Assembly (NCBI GenBank): GCA_963721645.1
Contig: CAVRJK010000002.1
Coordinates: 1,612,001 to 1,676,000, forward strand
Reading direction: 5' to 3'
From: JALZKA01 sp963721645
GTDB taxonomy: Bacteria; Actinomycetota; Thermoleophilia; Solirubrobacterales; 70-9
DNA: 64,000 nt
The position numbers and the translations under genes are program-made. The notes below the pieces were generated by a model that did no database searches, was not told the DNA's origin, and saw nothing but the letters and a program-made list of their open reading frames with translations. Positions 1 through 8,088 of this stretch are shown piece by piece (positions within the stretch are counted from its first letter, which is position 1; each line of letters opens with the position of its first letter).

Positions 1-594
1 CCCGTCGGTGCCGGCCATCACGATGTTGGCGTCGACCTCCGCACGGGAGTCCTCGGAGTAATCGAGGTCGCACAGAGCCACCCCGTCGACGAGGCCGCAT
101 GAGATTGCGGCGAGTTGATCGGTGATCGGGTCAGCGGTGAGATCGCCCGCCTCCATGAGAGAGTCGAGCGCGAGCCTGAGTGCCACCCAGCCTCCCGTGA
201 TCGAGGCGCACCGGGTGCCGCCGTCGGCCTGAAGCACATCGCAGTCCACGTAGACACTCCGCTCCCCGAGTGCGTCCAGATCGACCACCGCGCGCAGCGA
301 GCGACCGATCAGGCGCTGGATCTCAACCCCACGGCCGTCTTGGCGACCCTTGCGCGAGTCGCGCTCCTTGCGCTCGCCGGTGGACGCGGGAAGCATCGAA
401 TACTCGGCCGTGACCCAGCCCCTCCCCTTCCCCTCCATCCAGCGAGGAACCTTTTCCGAGACCGAGGCTGTGCAGATCACCCGCGTCTCTCCCTGCGAAT
501 AGAGAGCCGATCCGGTCGCCGTGCGCACGAAGCCGGGCTCGATCTCGATCGGCCTCGGCTCGTGGGCTGCGCGGTCATAGCTTCGACTGGCCAT
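1..594 (-). CDS. rph: Ribonuclease PH, 3' end outside window (partial)
   Basis: Phosphorolytic 3'-5' exoribonuclease that trims tRNA 3' ends. The reverse strand is open from an ATG at 594 to base 1 (198 codons). It shows the family landmarks in order: RPIEIEPGF near the N-terminus, ATGSALYSQGETRVICTAS, VPRWMEGKGRGWVTAEYSML, a GRGVEIQRLIGRSLRAVVD segment, then VDCDVLQADGGTRCASITGG and LDYSEDSRAEVDANIVM. Full-length proteins are about 240 residues, so roughly the last 40-50 are missing. An upstream in-frame ATG nine codons earlier exists, but the 594 start fits family alignment better. Confident assignment. Confidence 0.95.
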   Translation of the reverse strand, partial: MASRSYDRAAHEPRPIEIEPGFVRTATGSALYSQGETRVICTASVSEKVPRWMEGKGRGWVTAEYSMLPASTGERKERDSRKGRQDGRGVEIQRLIGRSLRAVVDLDALGERSVYVDCDVLQADGGTRCASITGGWVALRLALDSLMEAGDLTADPITDQLAAISCGLVDGVALCDLDYSEDSRAEVDANIVMAGTDG

Positions 595-649
595 AAGCGC
601 CAGTCTTCCAGACGGGGCCATCGCGCCCCGCCTGGAAGCCGGACGGCGA

Positions 650-874
650 TCAATTGCCGAACGTGATCGCCTGGACGGCGCTCTTGATCTTCGCGACGAT
701 GACCTCTGCGATATCGAGGCCTGATTCGCCCGAAAAGCCCTTCATGGCGGCAACCATGCCGACCATGAGCAGGGACACCAAGAGGATCAGACCGACGTAC
801 TCGACCGTGCCCTGGCCGCGGTTCGATCCCAGCCGCCCCAGCGCGGTCCGCGCGAGGTTGATTGTGCTTGTCAT
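650..874 (-). CDS. Flp-type (class III signal) pilin, 74 aa
   Basis: Small pilin of the Tad/Flp type. The protein has a basic leader ending NRG, then QGTVEYVGLILLVSLLMVGM: cleavage after the Gly would leave Glu at mature position 5, followed by one hydrophobic helix, as in type IVb pilins. The C-terminal 30 residues are short and amphipathic. The start at 874 is preceded by AAAGGA about 10 nt upstream; a longer form is possible from an ATG six codons earlier. No prepilin peptidase or Tad ATPase lies in the window, so assembly genes would be elsewhere. Fold class is confident; role in adhesion is inference. Confidence 0.85.
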   Translation of the reverse strand: MTSTINLARTALGRLGSNRGQGTVEYVGLILLVSLLMVGMVAAMKGFSGESGLDIAEVIVAKIKSAVQAITFGN

Positions 875-1013
875 ATGCGGAGGTCCTTTCATCGGAGTCG
901 ACGGACACAGATGCTCCGACGGCGCGGATCGCCGAACAAGACCCAGGCGTGACTTTTCGCCCAAATGAGAGGAGCGACATTGTCGCGCGCGCCATTTCGT
1001 AGAGTCACGGCAC

Positions 1014-4000
1014 GTGGCAGATCGCAGATTCAGCTTCCGTCGACGCAAGGACGCCGACTCCACGGACGCTGCCCAAGGCTCCGCAGACCCTGCGGCCGAG
1101 GGCTCGACCGGGTCGGCTCCCCCCGCGTCCGCATCCCCGGGCGAGGTGGAGAAGGCCGTTCCTGAGGTGGAGAAGGCCGTTCCCAAGGATCTGCCGGGCG
1201 ACCCGCCGACCATCGTTCAAAAGGCGGTGACGAACGGCGAAGCGCCAGGGGCGCCCACAGATGCCGAGACTCCGGCGGTAGCCGATGAGCCTCCCTCCGG
1301 CCTCTTCGACCAGGCATCGAGCGACACCGGCGACTTCGCGCCCCCGGTCAAACCCGAGGAGGCCGCGCCGGCCCCCGACGTCGAAGCTGCGGATTTCACC
1401 CCGGAGGGAACCGAAAAACCCGCGCAGGCCGGAGAGACGCTCCCCGGCCCACCGACCCAGGAGTGGCGAGTCGACACCGGCACCCCGCCCGAGCCCGAGG
1501 AGAAGCGCCCAGCTACCCCGAAGAGCTTCCTCCCTCCCAGCGTTAGCAAGGCGCCCAAGCCCGAGCCTGCGCCGGAGCAGCCGGCGGAGAGCTTCTTGCC
1601 CCCGGGGGTCGAGCCGGCCGCCACCGCCCCGGCGCAGCCGATCCCGGCCGCACCAAGGGCTGAGTCTGATGTCGAACGCCGCATCCGCGAGGCCTCGCAA
1701 GCCGCTGCGCAGGCGGCAGAGGAGCGCGCCATCGACGAGATCGTTGCTCTCGAGGAAGATCTGGAAAAGGCCAAGCGCGACGGCGCCGAGCAGGTCGCCG
1801 CGGTTCAGGCCAAGCTGGCCGAAGCCGAGGAGCGCGCCCGTGTCCAGACTGCGGAAGCCGCGGAACGCGCCGCTAAGGCAGCAGCCGAAGCCCAGGAGCG
1901 GGCAGCAAAGGAAGTTGCCGAAGCGGAGGGGCTGGCGAAGACCCAGCTCGAGGCCGCCGCCGGTGAGACCGGTGCCGCCAAGGCGCTCGAAGAGCAGGCG
2001 CGTGCAGGCGCCGCCAAGTGGCTCCGGGATCAGATGAGGCAGATCGAGCGCGGCCAGGAGGAGCGGATGGCCGAGGAGCTGAAGAAGGCTCGCGCCGAGG
2101 CCGAGGCGGAAGCCCGCGAGAAGCTCGCGGCAAAGCTTGCAAGCGAGTCCGACGAGCGCACCGCCGCCGAGGTGGAGCAGGCTCGCAAGGAGAGCGAGGC
2201 GCGCGTACACGCCGCCGAGGCGCGCGCCGCCGAGGCCGAGGAGCGCGCCGCGAAGGCCGCCTCGGAAGCTGAGAAGCGAGCTCAGGCAGCCGTGAAGGAG
2301 GCCGAGGAGCGAGCCGCCCAAGCAGCCGCGGCAGCCGAGGAAAAGACGGCATCGACCTCCAAGGAATCCCAGGTGTCAGCCGGAGAGCTCAAGGCCGCGG
2401 TCGAGGCGCGAGACTCCGCCGCCGCAGAGCTCGAATCGGCGATCCGATCGCGAGACTCCGCCGCCGCAGAGCTCCGCAATGCCAACGAAGAGCGTGAGGC
2501 CGCCAAGGCAGAGCTCGCGGCAGCCATCAAAGCGAAGGAAGAAGCCGAGGCTCGCGCCGATGCCGCGGAAGAAGCCGAGGCTGCCCGCGCGGCCGCCCCG
2601 GCCCGGGACCCGAACCGTGTCGACACGGCGGTCCAGGAGGCCTTGACCCAGGCCCAGGAGGCCGAGCAACGTGCCACCCAGGCCCAGGTCGCCCGCACCG
2701 AGTCCGAACGCCAGATCCGCGAAGAGGCCGAAGAGCGCATCAAGGCTCAAACCGCGGACTTACGTCGAGAGCTTGAGCAATCGAAGGCAACCCTCGACGA
2801 CCGCGTGCGTGAGGAAGCCGAGCGCATCCGCGCCGAAGCCGATGCGAAGGCCGACGAGATTGCCGCCGAGCGCGCGGCTGCCGCCACCGAAGAGGCCCGG
2901 CTCGAGATCGAGAATCTCGCACTTCAGTCGGCCGAGACCACCCGCGTACAGATCGAGGAGCGCGCCCGCGCCGAAGCCGAAGAGCGCGCTGCCACAGAGC
3001 TCGATCGGGCTCGCAAGGAGGCCGAGGATCGACTCCGCGAGGAGGTCGACGCCGCTCGCGCCGCCCAGAAGGAGCGCTACGAGGCAGAGATTGCCAAGCG
3101 CGACGAAGAACTGGAATCCGAGCGCGAGGAGAAGACCCGGATCCTGGAGAGCTCGGATCGCCGTCTCTCAGAGATCGAACAGCGCGCGCTGTCTGCCGCC
3201 GAGCGGGTCGCTGCCGCCGAGGCGGAGCTTGCAAAGGAGGCCGAGCGACTCAAGGCCAGCGCCGAGCAGCGCATCGCGGACGAGACCGCGCGCGCCGAGC
3301 GCGAGGCGACCGCCGAGGCGGACGGTCGTGTGAAGGAGCGCGAAGCCGAGCTTGCGAACGCGGTGGCAGACGCGGAGCGTGCGAAGGCTGCGGCTGCTGA
3401 GAGCATCCGCGAAGCAGAGGAGCGGACAGCCCTTCAGATCGAGCAGATGCGCACCGACGCCGACGCGCGTGTCACCAACACGGCCGCCGAAGCTCGCGCG
3501 TCGACCGAGGAGAGAGTCAGGGCCGAGGAACAGGAAAAGCTGAAGGCCGAGACGGAGCGCCTCCGCGCCGAACTCGCCGCCCAACAGGACGAGGCCGTGA
3601 CCAGCGCCCGCGCCGAAGCCGAACGGGATCGCGACGAGAAGGTTGCGGCGGCCCGCTCCGAGGTCAACGAGGTCAAGGCCGAGCGTGCCAAGGCCCTGAC
3701 CGAGTCCGAGCGTCAACTCCAGGCTGCAGACGAGCGCGTGCGCAAGGCCGAGGAAGCTGCCGCGAAGGCGGCCGTGGATGCGCGCGCGGAGGCCTCGCAG
3801 TGGCTTACCCAGCAGACGGACCAGATCCGCGAGGAGGGAGAGCGAAACGCGGCCGAGCGGGTGCGCACCGCTATTGCCGAGACCGAGGCGGCCGCGCAAT
3901 CCGAGCACGAGGCGAGGCTCAACTCCGAACTCGAGCGCGCGAGAGCCGATGCCGACCAGAACCTTGAGCGGGAGATTGCCGCAGCTCGTGCTGCCACCGA

Positions 4001-4919
4001 AGCCGAGGGCCGCGAACGGATACGCGAGCGCGAGGAAGAGCTGTACCGCGAACGAGCAGCCATCGAAGAGGAGCTTGCGCTCAGCCGTCGCCAGCTGGAG
4101 GAGGCCATTGATCGGGCCGAAGCCGCCGACAGGCGCGCTGCCGCCGTCGACGAGCGCGCCCGCGAGGAGATCGAACGTGAACGCGAAAGCCGCTTCCAGG
4201 AGATGGAATCGCGTATCGACCGTGTCATGGGCGAAGCCACCGCGTCCGCCGAGCGCGCCCGATCAACACTCGCCGCCGACACCCCGGCGTCGCCCGAGCC
4301 CGAGCCCGAGCCCACGCCGGAACCTGAGCCCACACCGGCACCTGAACCCACGCCGGATCCGGAGCCACAGCCCGCTGCGGAAGCTGAGCTACCCGTCGAC
4401 GCGACCGAAGACGATCCCGAACCTCCCACCTGGGTGACGGACGCCGGCGCAACGACCGAATCCGAGTCGGAGCCGGAGGAACCCAAGCGTGGGCTCTTCG
4501 GCCGCCGCAAGAAGTCGGAGTCCAAGACCGCCCAGCCGGCAGCAGCACCGGAGACGATCGAGGAGCAGGAGCCGGGGCCCGAAGCCGAGCCCGCATCCGA
4601 AGCCGAGCCGGAGCCGGAGCCCACTCCGGAGCCGGAACCTAAACCCACACCGGAACCGGAACCGGAACCCGAGCCCGAGCCCGAGCCCGAGCCGGAACCA
4701 GAGCCCGCGCCTCGCGCCCCAACGCCAGAAGGGATGCTGAGCCTCAGCGAGGCGTCGTTTGACGAGCTTCGCGACATCGGCCTCTCGGTGACCCAGGCAA
4801 AGCGTGTGATCCGCTATCGCGAGGAGAATGACGGCTTCAGGGACGTATCCGAGCTCGACCGCGTTCCCGGTTTCCCGAAGGCCTTCCTGATCCACGTCAA
4901 GGACACCGTCGTCCCCTAG
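1014..4919 (+). CDS. Very long coiled-coil protein with C-terminal helix-hairpin-helix domain (1301 aa)
   Basis: The start is GTG at 1014. Residues about 1-210 are a Pro/Glu/Ala-rich disordered segment with a basic start (RRFSFRRRK). Residues about 215-1080 are an almost unbroken Ala/Glu/Arg heptad coiled coil (AEERA, AEAERA and similar repeats). Residues about 1085-1235 are Glu-Pro repeats with an embedded basic GLFGRRKK. The last 60 residues form a ComEA-type helix-hairpin-helix (LSLSEASFDELRDIGLS, then VSELDRVPGF), which usually binds DNA or mediates protein contacts. There is no signal peptide or membrane segment, so it is probably cytosolic. No known family covers the whole; a structural or chromosome-associated role is only inference. 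Confidence 0.85.
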   Translation: MADRRFSFRRRKDADSTDAAQGSADPAAEGSTGSAPPASASPGEVEKAVPEVEKAVPKDLPGDPPTIVQKAVTNGEAPGAPTDAETPAVADEPPSGLFDQASSDTGDFAPPVKPEEAAPAPDVEAADFTPEGTEKPAQAGETLPGPPTQEWRVDTGTPPEPEEKRPATPKSFLPPSVSKAPKPEPAPEQPAESFLPPGVEPAATAPAQPIPAAPRAESDVERRIREASQAAAQAAEERAIDEIVALEEDLEKAKRDGAEQVAAVQAKLAEAEERARVQTAEAAERAAKAAAEAQERAAKEVAEAEGLAKTQLEAAAGETGAAKALEEQARAGAAKWLRDQMRQIERGQEERMAEELKKARAEAEAEAREKLAAKLASESDERTAAEVEQARKESEARVHAAEARAAEAEERAAKAASEAEKRAQAAVKEAEERAAQAAAAAEEKTASTSKESQVSAGELKAAVEARDSAAAELESAIRSRDSAAAELRNANEEREAAKAELAAAIKAKEEAEARADAAEEAEAARAAAPARDPNRVDTAVQEALTQAQEAEQRATQAQVARTESERQIREEAEERIKAQTADLRRELEQSKATLDDRVREEAERIRAEADAKADEIAAERAAAATEEARLEIENLALQSAETTRVQIEERARAEAEERAATELDRARKEAEDRLREEVDAARAAQKERYEAEIAKRDEELESEREEKTRILESSDRRLSEIEQRALSAAERVAAAEAELAKEAERLKASAEQRIADETARAEREATAEADGRVKEREAELANAVADAERAKAAAAESIREAEERTALQIEQMRTDADARVTNTAAEARASTEERVRAEEQEKLKAETERLRAELAAQQDEAVTSARAEAERDRDEKVAAARSEVNEVKAERAKALTESERQLQAADERVRKAEEAAAKAAVDARAEASQWLTQQTDQIREEGERNAAERVRTAIAETEAAAQSEHEARLNSELERARADADQNLEREIAAARAATEAEGRERIREREEELYRERAAIEEELALSRRQLEEAIDRAEAADRRAAAVDERAREEIERERESRFQEMESRIDRVMGEATASAERARSTLAADTPASPEPEPEPTPEPEPTPAPEPTPDPEPQPAAEAELPVDATEDDPEPPTWVTDAGATTESESEPEEPKRGLFGRRKKSESKTAQPAAAPETIEEQEPGPEAEPASEAEPEPEPTPEPEPKPTPEPEPEPEPEPEPEPEPEPAPRAPTPEGMLSLSEASFDELRDIGLSVTQAKRVIRYREENDGFRDVSELDRVPGFPKAFLIHVKDTVVP

Positions 4920-4929
4920 GGCGGCCCGG

Positions 4930-5943
4930 CTAGAGCGTCCAGCGCTCCCTCAATCGTTCCCGGTAGGGCTCCGCCAAAGACTCGTCGGCGCCCAATGCCC
5001 GAGCCGGCTCACGGAGGCCATCCAGCGTCGCGACCACGGATCGTCCGAGCGCGTCGGGGTCATAGCCTCCTTCCAGGCAGACCAGCACTGGAACGCCCTT
5101 CTCGCCTGCCAAGCCTGCCACCTGCGCCGCCATCGCCCGGTAGCCCTCGTCGGAGACCTCGCATGAGGCCAGCGGATCGTCGGCGTGAGCGTCGAAGCCG
5201 GCGGAGATGACGATCAGCCCTGGATCGAACTCGCGGGCGACGGGTACCACGACGTGTTCGGTGAGCGCCTCGAAGAGCGCATTGCCCGACCCGTTGGGCA
5301 CGGGCATGTTCACGGTGTAGCCCTCCCCTTCCCCCTCCCCCGTATAGGCGATATCACCGGTTCCGGGGTATAGAGGCCAGCCATGGATGCTCGCGTAAAG
5401 GACGTCACTCGATGCCCTGAATATCTGCTCGGTGCCGTTGCCATGGTGAACGTCCCAGTCGAAGATCAGCACGCGATCCGCTCCTCGCGCGCGTGCATGC
5501 TCGGCAGCGATCGCGGCCTGGTTCACGAGACAGAAGCCCATCGCCTTGTCCGTCTCGGCGTGGTGGCCGGGTGGCCGAAGAGCACAGAATGCAGACTCGT
5601 CCTCGCCGGCAAGGAGTCGATCGGTTGCGTCGCAAGCAGCCCCCGCAGCGCGGAGCGCCGCCTCCCAGGATCCTTCAGATGCGACGGTGTCGAGATCGAT
5701 CATCCCTCCGCCACCCGCGCAGAACGCCTCAAGCGCTGCGAGGTGTTCGGAGTCGTGCGCCCGCGCAAGCTGTTCGCCGGTTGCCCTGGGCGCTTCGACG
5801 GCCGTGAGGCCCGGCGGAGACGCTTCCTCGATCGCCGTCTCGATCGCCTTGATCCGCCCGGCGTTCTCTGGGTGGCTTCCGGTCTCGTGGGCGTATGACG
5901 CCGGGTGCGTGTAGAGGAGGGTCACTCGCCGCCATCTTGCCAC
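4930..5943 (-). CDS. Histone deacetylase-family (acetylpolyamine/AcuC-like) zinc hydrolase
   Basis: Zinc-dependent amidohydrolase removing acyl groups from lysines or polyamines. All class II HDAC-type motifs are present: RPPGHH (His127/128), the FDWDVHHGNG block with metal ligands Asp164 and His166, GFDAH with ligand Asp251, and GGY with the transition-state Tyr294. It is 337 aa, close to the bacterial HDAC-like family length. Starts at GTG 5943 (MARWRR) or GTG 5925 (MTLLYTHP); the second matches typical N-termini. It is divergent from nadB by only 25 nt. The substrate (acetylpolyamine, acetyl-lysine protein or acetoin-related) cannot be told from sequence. Confidence 0.93.
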   Translation of the reverse strand: MARWRRVTLLYTHPASYAHETGSHPENAGRIKAIETAIEEASPPGLTAVEAPRATGEQLARAHDSEHLAALEAFCAGGGGMIDLDTVASEGSWEAALRAAGAACDATDRLLAGEDESAFCALRPPGHHAETDKAMGFCLVNQAAIAAEHARARGADRVLIFDWDVHHGNGTEQIFRASSDVLYASIHGWPLYPGTGDIAYTGEGEGEGYTVNMPVPNGSGNALFEALTEHVVVPVAREFDPGLIVISAGFDAHADDPLASCEVSDEGYRAMAAQVAGLAGEKGVPVLVCLEGGYDPDALGRSVVATLDGLREPARALGADESLAEPYRERLRERWTL

Positions 5944-5968
5944 GCTGAGCGCGTACGGTTGGGCGCAC

Positions 5969-7420
5969 TTGGCCTACGCCCCTGACAACCATCCCGTCGT
6001 CGTGGTCGGCGGAGGCGCCGCGGGCCTCTACGCAGCCATCAGGACCGCCGAGACTGGGACACCGGTAATCCTGGTCTCCCGCAAGCCCCTCCAGGAGAGC
6101 TCCAGCTACTGGGCTCAAGGTGGACTCGCCGCAGCGCTGACCGCCGACGACACACCTGAGCGTCACGCTGCCGACACCTTCGCCGCGGGGCGTGGGCTCT
6201 GCCGCTCGGAGGCGGTCGAAACGCTTGTGGAGGCAGCTCCGTCAGCAGTCGGCTGGCTCGTTCAGAACGGCGTGCGGTTCGATGAGGACACCGACGGAGG
6301 CCTCGCGCTCGGACTTGAGGGCGGTCACACCGCCCGGCGGATCGTTCACGCGGGCGGGAGCCAGACCGGCAAGGCCCTGACCGACCGGCTCGCGCAGATG
6401 GTGGCTGCGGACGGAAGAATCGAGGTTCACGAAGGCGCGTCCGCCCTGGCCCTCTGGGGCGACAGCACGCAGTGCTTCGGCGTGGTCACCGAGGCCGGCA
6501 CGATCAGGGCCCGCGCAGTGATCCTCGCCACCGGAGGCGGCGCGGCCCTGTGGCAGCGGACTACCAACCCCTGGGGAGCGATCGGTGCGGGGGCCGTGCT
6601 CGCTCATCGGATCGGTGCGGAACTCGCCGATCTGGAGTTCTGCCAGTTCCACCCGACCGCGCTTGCGCTGCCGGGCTCCGAGAGCGACGGTTCGCTCATT
6701 ACGGAAGCGATCAGGGGCGAGGGCGCGACCCTCCTCGATGCCGCCGGCAACCGTTTCACCGACGAGCTCGCGCCCCGCGACCAGGTTGCCGCCGCGATCA
6801 ACGACCGCATGCGGGCGGACGGCATCGGACACGTCTTGATCGACCTGAGCGATATCGACCCCACCCGGTTCCCGAACGTCTTCGCGACTCTCGAGCAGGC
6901 CGGCCTGGACCCACGGTCACATCCCGTGCCGGTCGCCCCTGCCGCCCATTACCTGATGGGCGGGATCGTCACCGACATCGACGGGCGCTCGAGCGTTCCG
7001 GGGCTCTACGCCGTCGGCGAGTGCGCATGCACGGGGCTCCACGGCGCCAACCGTCTTGCTTCGAACTCGCTGACCGAGTGCTTCGTATTCGGCGAGCGGG
7101 CGGCCCGCCAGGCCGTCTCGGAAGAACTTCCCGCTATCGATCCCCCGGACCCGGGCCGTTGGCGCTTCGAGCCACCGACGGCCGAGACCAGGCGCAAGGT
7201 CTGGGATCTGGCCGGGCCTTCGCGCGACGCGGAGCGTCTGGCGCTGCTCGAGGCCGACCCGTACCCCCTGGCGTCCCTCATCGCGCGTGCAGCCCTCGCT
7301 CGGATCGAGTCGAGAGGCTCCCACCGGCGCACGGACTATCCGCTGTCGAGCGATGACTTCGACGGCGTGCATCTGGTGCTCAGGGGCACGGAACCTCCCC
7401 GCAGCGAGCGCTGGGTCTGA
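5969..7420 (+). CDS. nadB: L-aspartate oxidase
   Basis: FAD flavoenzyme oxidising L-aspartate to iminoaspartate, first step of de novo NAD synthesis. The TTG start at 5969 leads into the dinucleotide-binding PVVVVGGGAAGLYAA. Further motifs are SSSYWAQGGLAAAL, LEFCQFHPTALALPG, HYLMGGIVTDIDGRS, and GLYAVGECACTGLHGANRLA followed by SNSLTECFVFG. The length of 483 aa is somewhat shorter than E. coli NadB (about 540), as in many actinobacterial forms. nadA and nadC are not in the window, so the pathway is split or they lie outside it. Succinate dehydrogenase and fumarate reductase flavoproteins share the fold but are longer and lack this C-terminus. Confidence 0.95.
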   Translation: MAYAPDNHPVVVVGGGAAGLYAAIRTAETGTPVILVSRKPLQESSSYWAQGGLAAALTADDTPERHAADTFAAGRGLCRSEAVETLVEAAPSAVGWLVQNGVRFDEDTDGGLALGLEGGHTARRIVHAGGSQTGKALTDRLAQMVAADGRIEVHEGASALALWGDSTQCFGVVTEAGTIRARAVILATGGGAALWQRTTNPWGAIGAGAVLAHRIGAELADLEFCQFHPTALALPGSESDGSLITEAIRGEGATLLDAAGNRFTDELAPRDQVAAAINDRMRADGIGHVLIDLSDIDPTRFPNVFATLEQAGLDPRSHPVPVAPAAHYLMGGIVTDIDGRSSVPGLYAVGECACTGLHGANRLASNSLTECFVFGERAARQAVSEELPAIDPPDPGRWRFEPPTAETRRKVWDLAGPSRDAERLALLEADPYPLASLIARAALARIESRGSHRRTDYPLSSDDFDGVHLVLRGTEPPRSERWV

Positions 7421-7435
7421 TCGCTGGATACGGGC

Positions 7436-7453
7436 CTCCTCCGATCGGAGGAG
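7436..7453. terminator. 18-bp perfect palindrome after nadB
   Basis: CTCCTCCGATCGGAGGAG is a perfect palindrome 16 nt downstream of the nadB stop, followed by GGCGCC and a further CCGATCGG. It could serve as a hairpin terminator without a U-run, or as a protein-binding site. The 190-nt gap up to 7610 otherwise holds only the leader of the next gene, with two purine-rich stretches (GAAGGAGG, AAAGGA) before its ATG. Confidence 0.4.
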
Positions 7454-7610
7454 AGGCGCCTCCACCGATCGGTTAACACAGCCTTAATGATCGACCCTTG
7501 CGATTTACCATTTCGGTGTAACACTCGTCAAGTAGTTCGCTCAATCGGGCAAGGCCCCAGGGCAAGAAAGCCACCCCCCAAAAGGGACGAGAAGGAGGGT
7601 ACGAAAGGAC

Positions 7611-8063
7611 ATGTACCGCTTTAGCCGATCGATTTACCGCGACTTGGCACCCCGAGTCGTCGAGGATTCCCGCGCCGGATGTCAGAACCGTCAGAAGTTG
7701 CTGGAGGCATGCGAAGGCGCGATCCGCAGGATCTCCACCGACCGTCGCTATTTCGCCCGGCCCTCACGCTCTCTTTTCAACGAGGTGCGGATGCACTTCG
7801 CGATGGGCGATCAGCTGTACGTCTGGAACGTCATTGACACGAACATCTCGCTCGCACTCGAACTGATGGAGACGATGCCCGAACTGCTCGAGATCGACGG
7901 TGGACCCAGGGAGTGCCGCGCGCATACCCGCAAGGGCACGCCCTGTCAGCGCGAACCACTCCCCGCCCGTGACTACTGCCCCTCGCACAAGCACCTCGAA
8001 GAGACCTTCGAAGACCTCGTCATGGGGAACGAAGTCTCCGAAGAGCCTCTCGTCACCGCATAG
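7611..8063 (+). CDS. Conserved hypothetical protein with C-terminal Cys/His zinc-knuckle-like motif (150 aa)
   Basis: I recognise no named family. The N-terminal 95 residues are mostly helical and include VWNVIDTNISLALELMET. The C-terminal third carries a likely zinc site: ECRAHTRKGTPCQ followed by DYCPSHKH, that is Cys102, Cys112, Cys123 and His126. This spacing resembles the small CCCH motifs seen in other actinobacterial hypothetical proteins. The gene has a good ribosome binding site (AAAGGA) and is followed after 25 nt by hyuA, though function need not be shared. Real gene, role unknown. Confidence 0.75.
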   Translation: MYRFSRSIYRDLAPRVVEDSRAGCQNRQKLLEACEGAIRRISTDRRYFARPSRSLFNEVRMHFAMGDQLYVWNVIDTNISLALELMETMPELLEIDGGPRECRAHTRKGTPCQREPLPARDYCPSHKHLEETFEDLVMGNEVSEEPLVTA

Positions 8064-8088
8064 CGCCCTCGCCATATAGATTCGGCCC

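Noticed and set aside
1005..2321. 438-aa reverse-strand open frame (Gly/Leu-rich) antisense to the coiled-coil gene
   Set aside because: Low-complexity mirror of Ala/Glu codons; no family features; the forward frame has a coherent coiled coil and HhH domain.
4285..4725. Short tandem GAGCCC/GAGCCG repeats that could be mistaken for a CRISPR or satellite
   Set aside because: They are in-frame Glu-Pro codon repeats of the coiled-coil protein, without unique spacers.
3713..4777. 354-aa Ser/Gly-rich reverse frame
   Set aside because: Antisense image of the Glu-Pro and Ala-Glu repeats; no ribosome binding site or motif.
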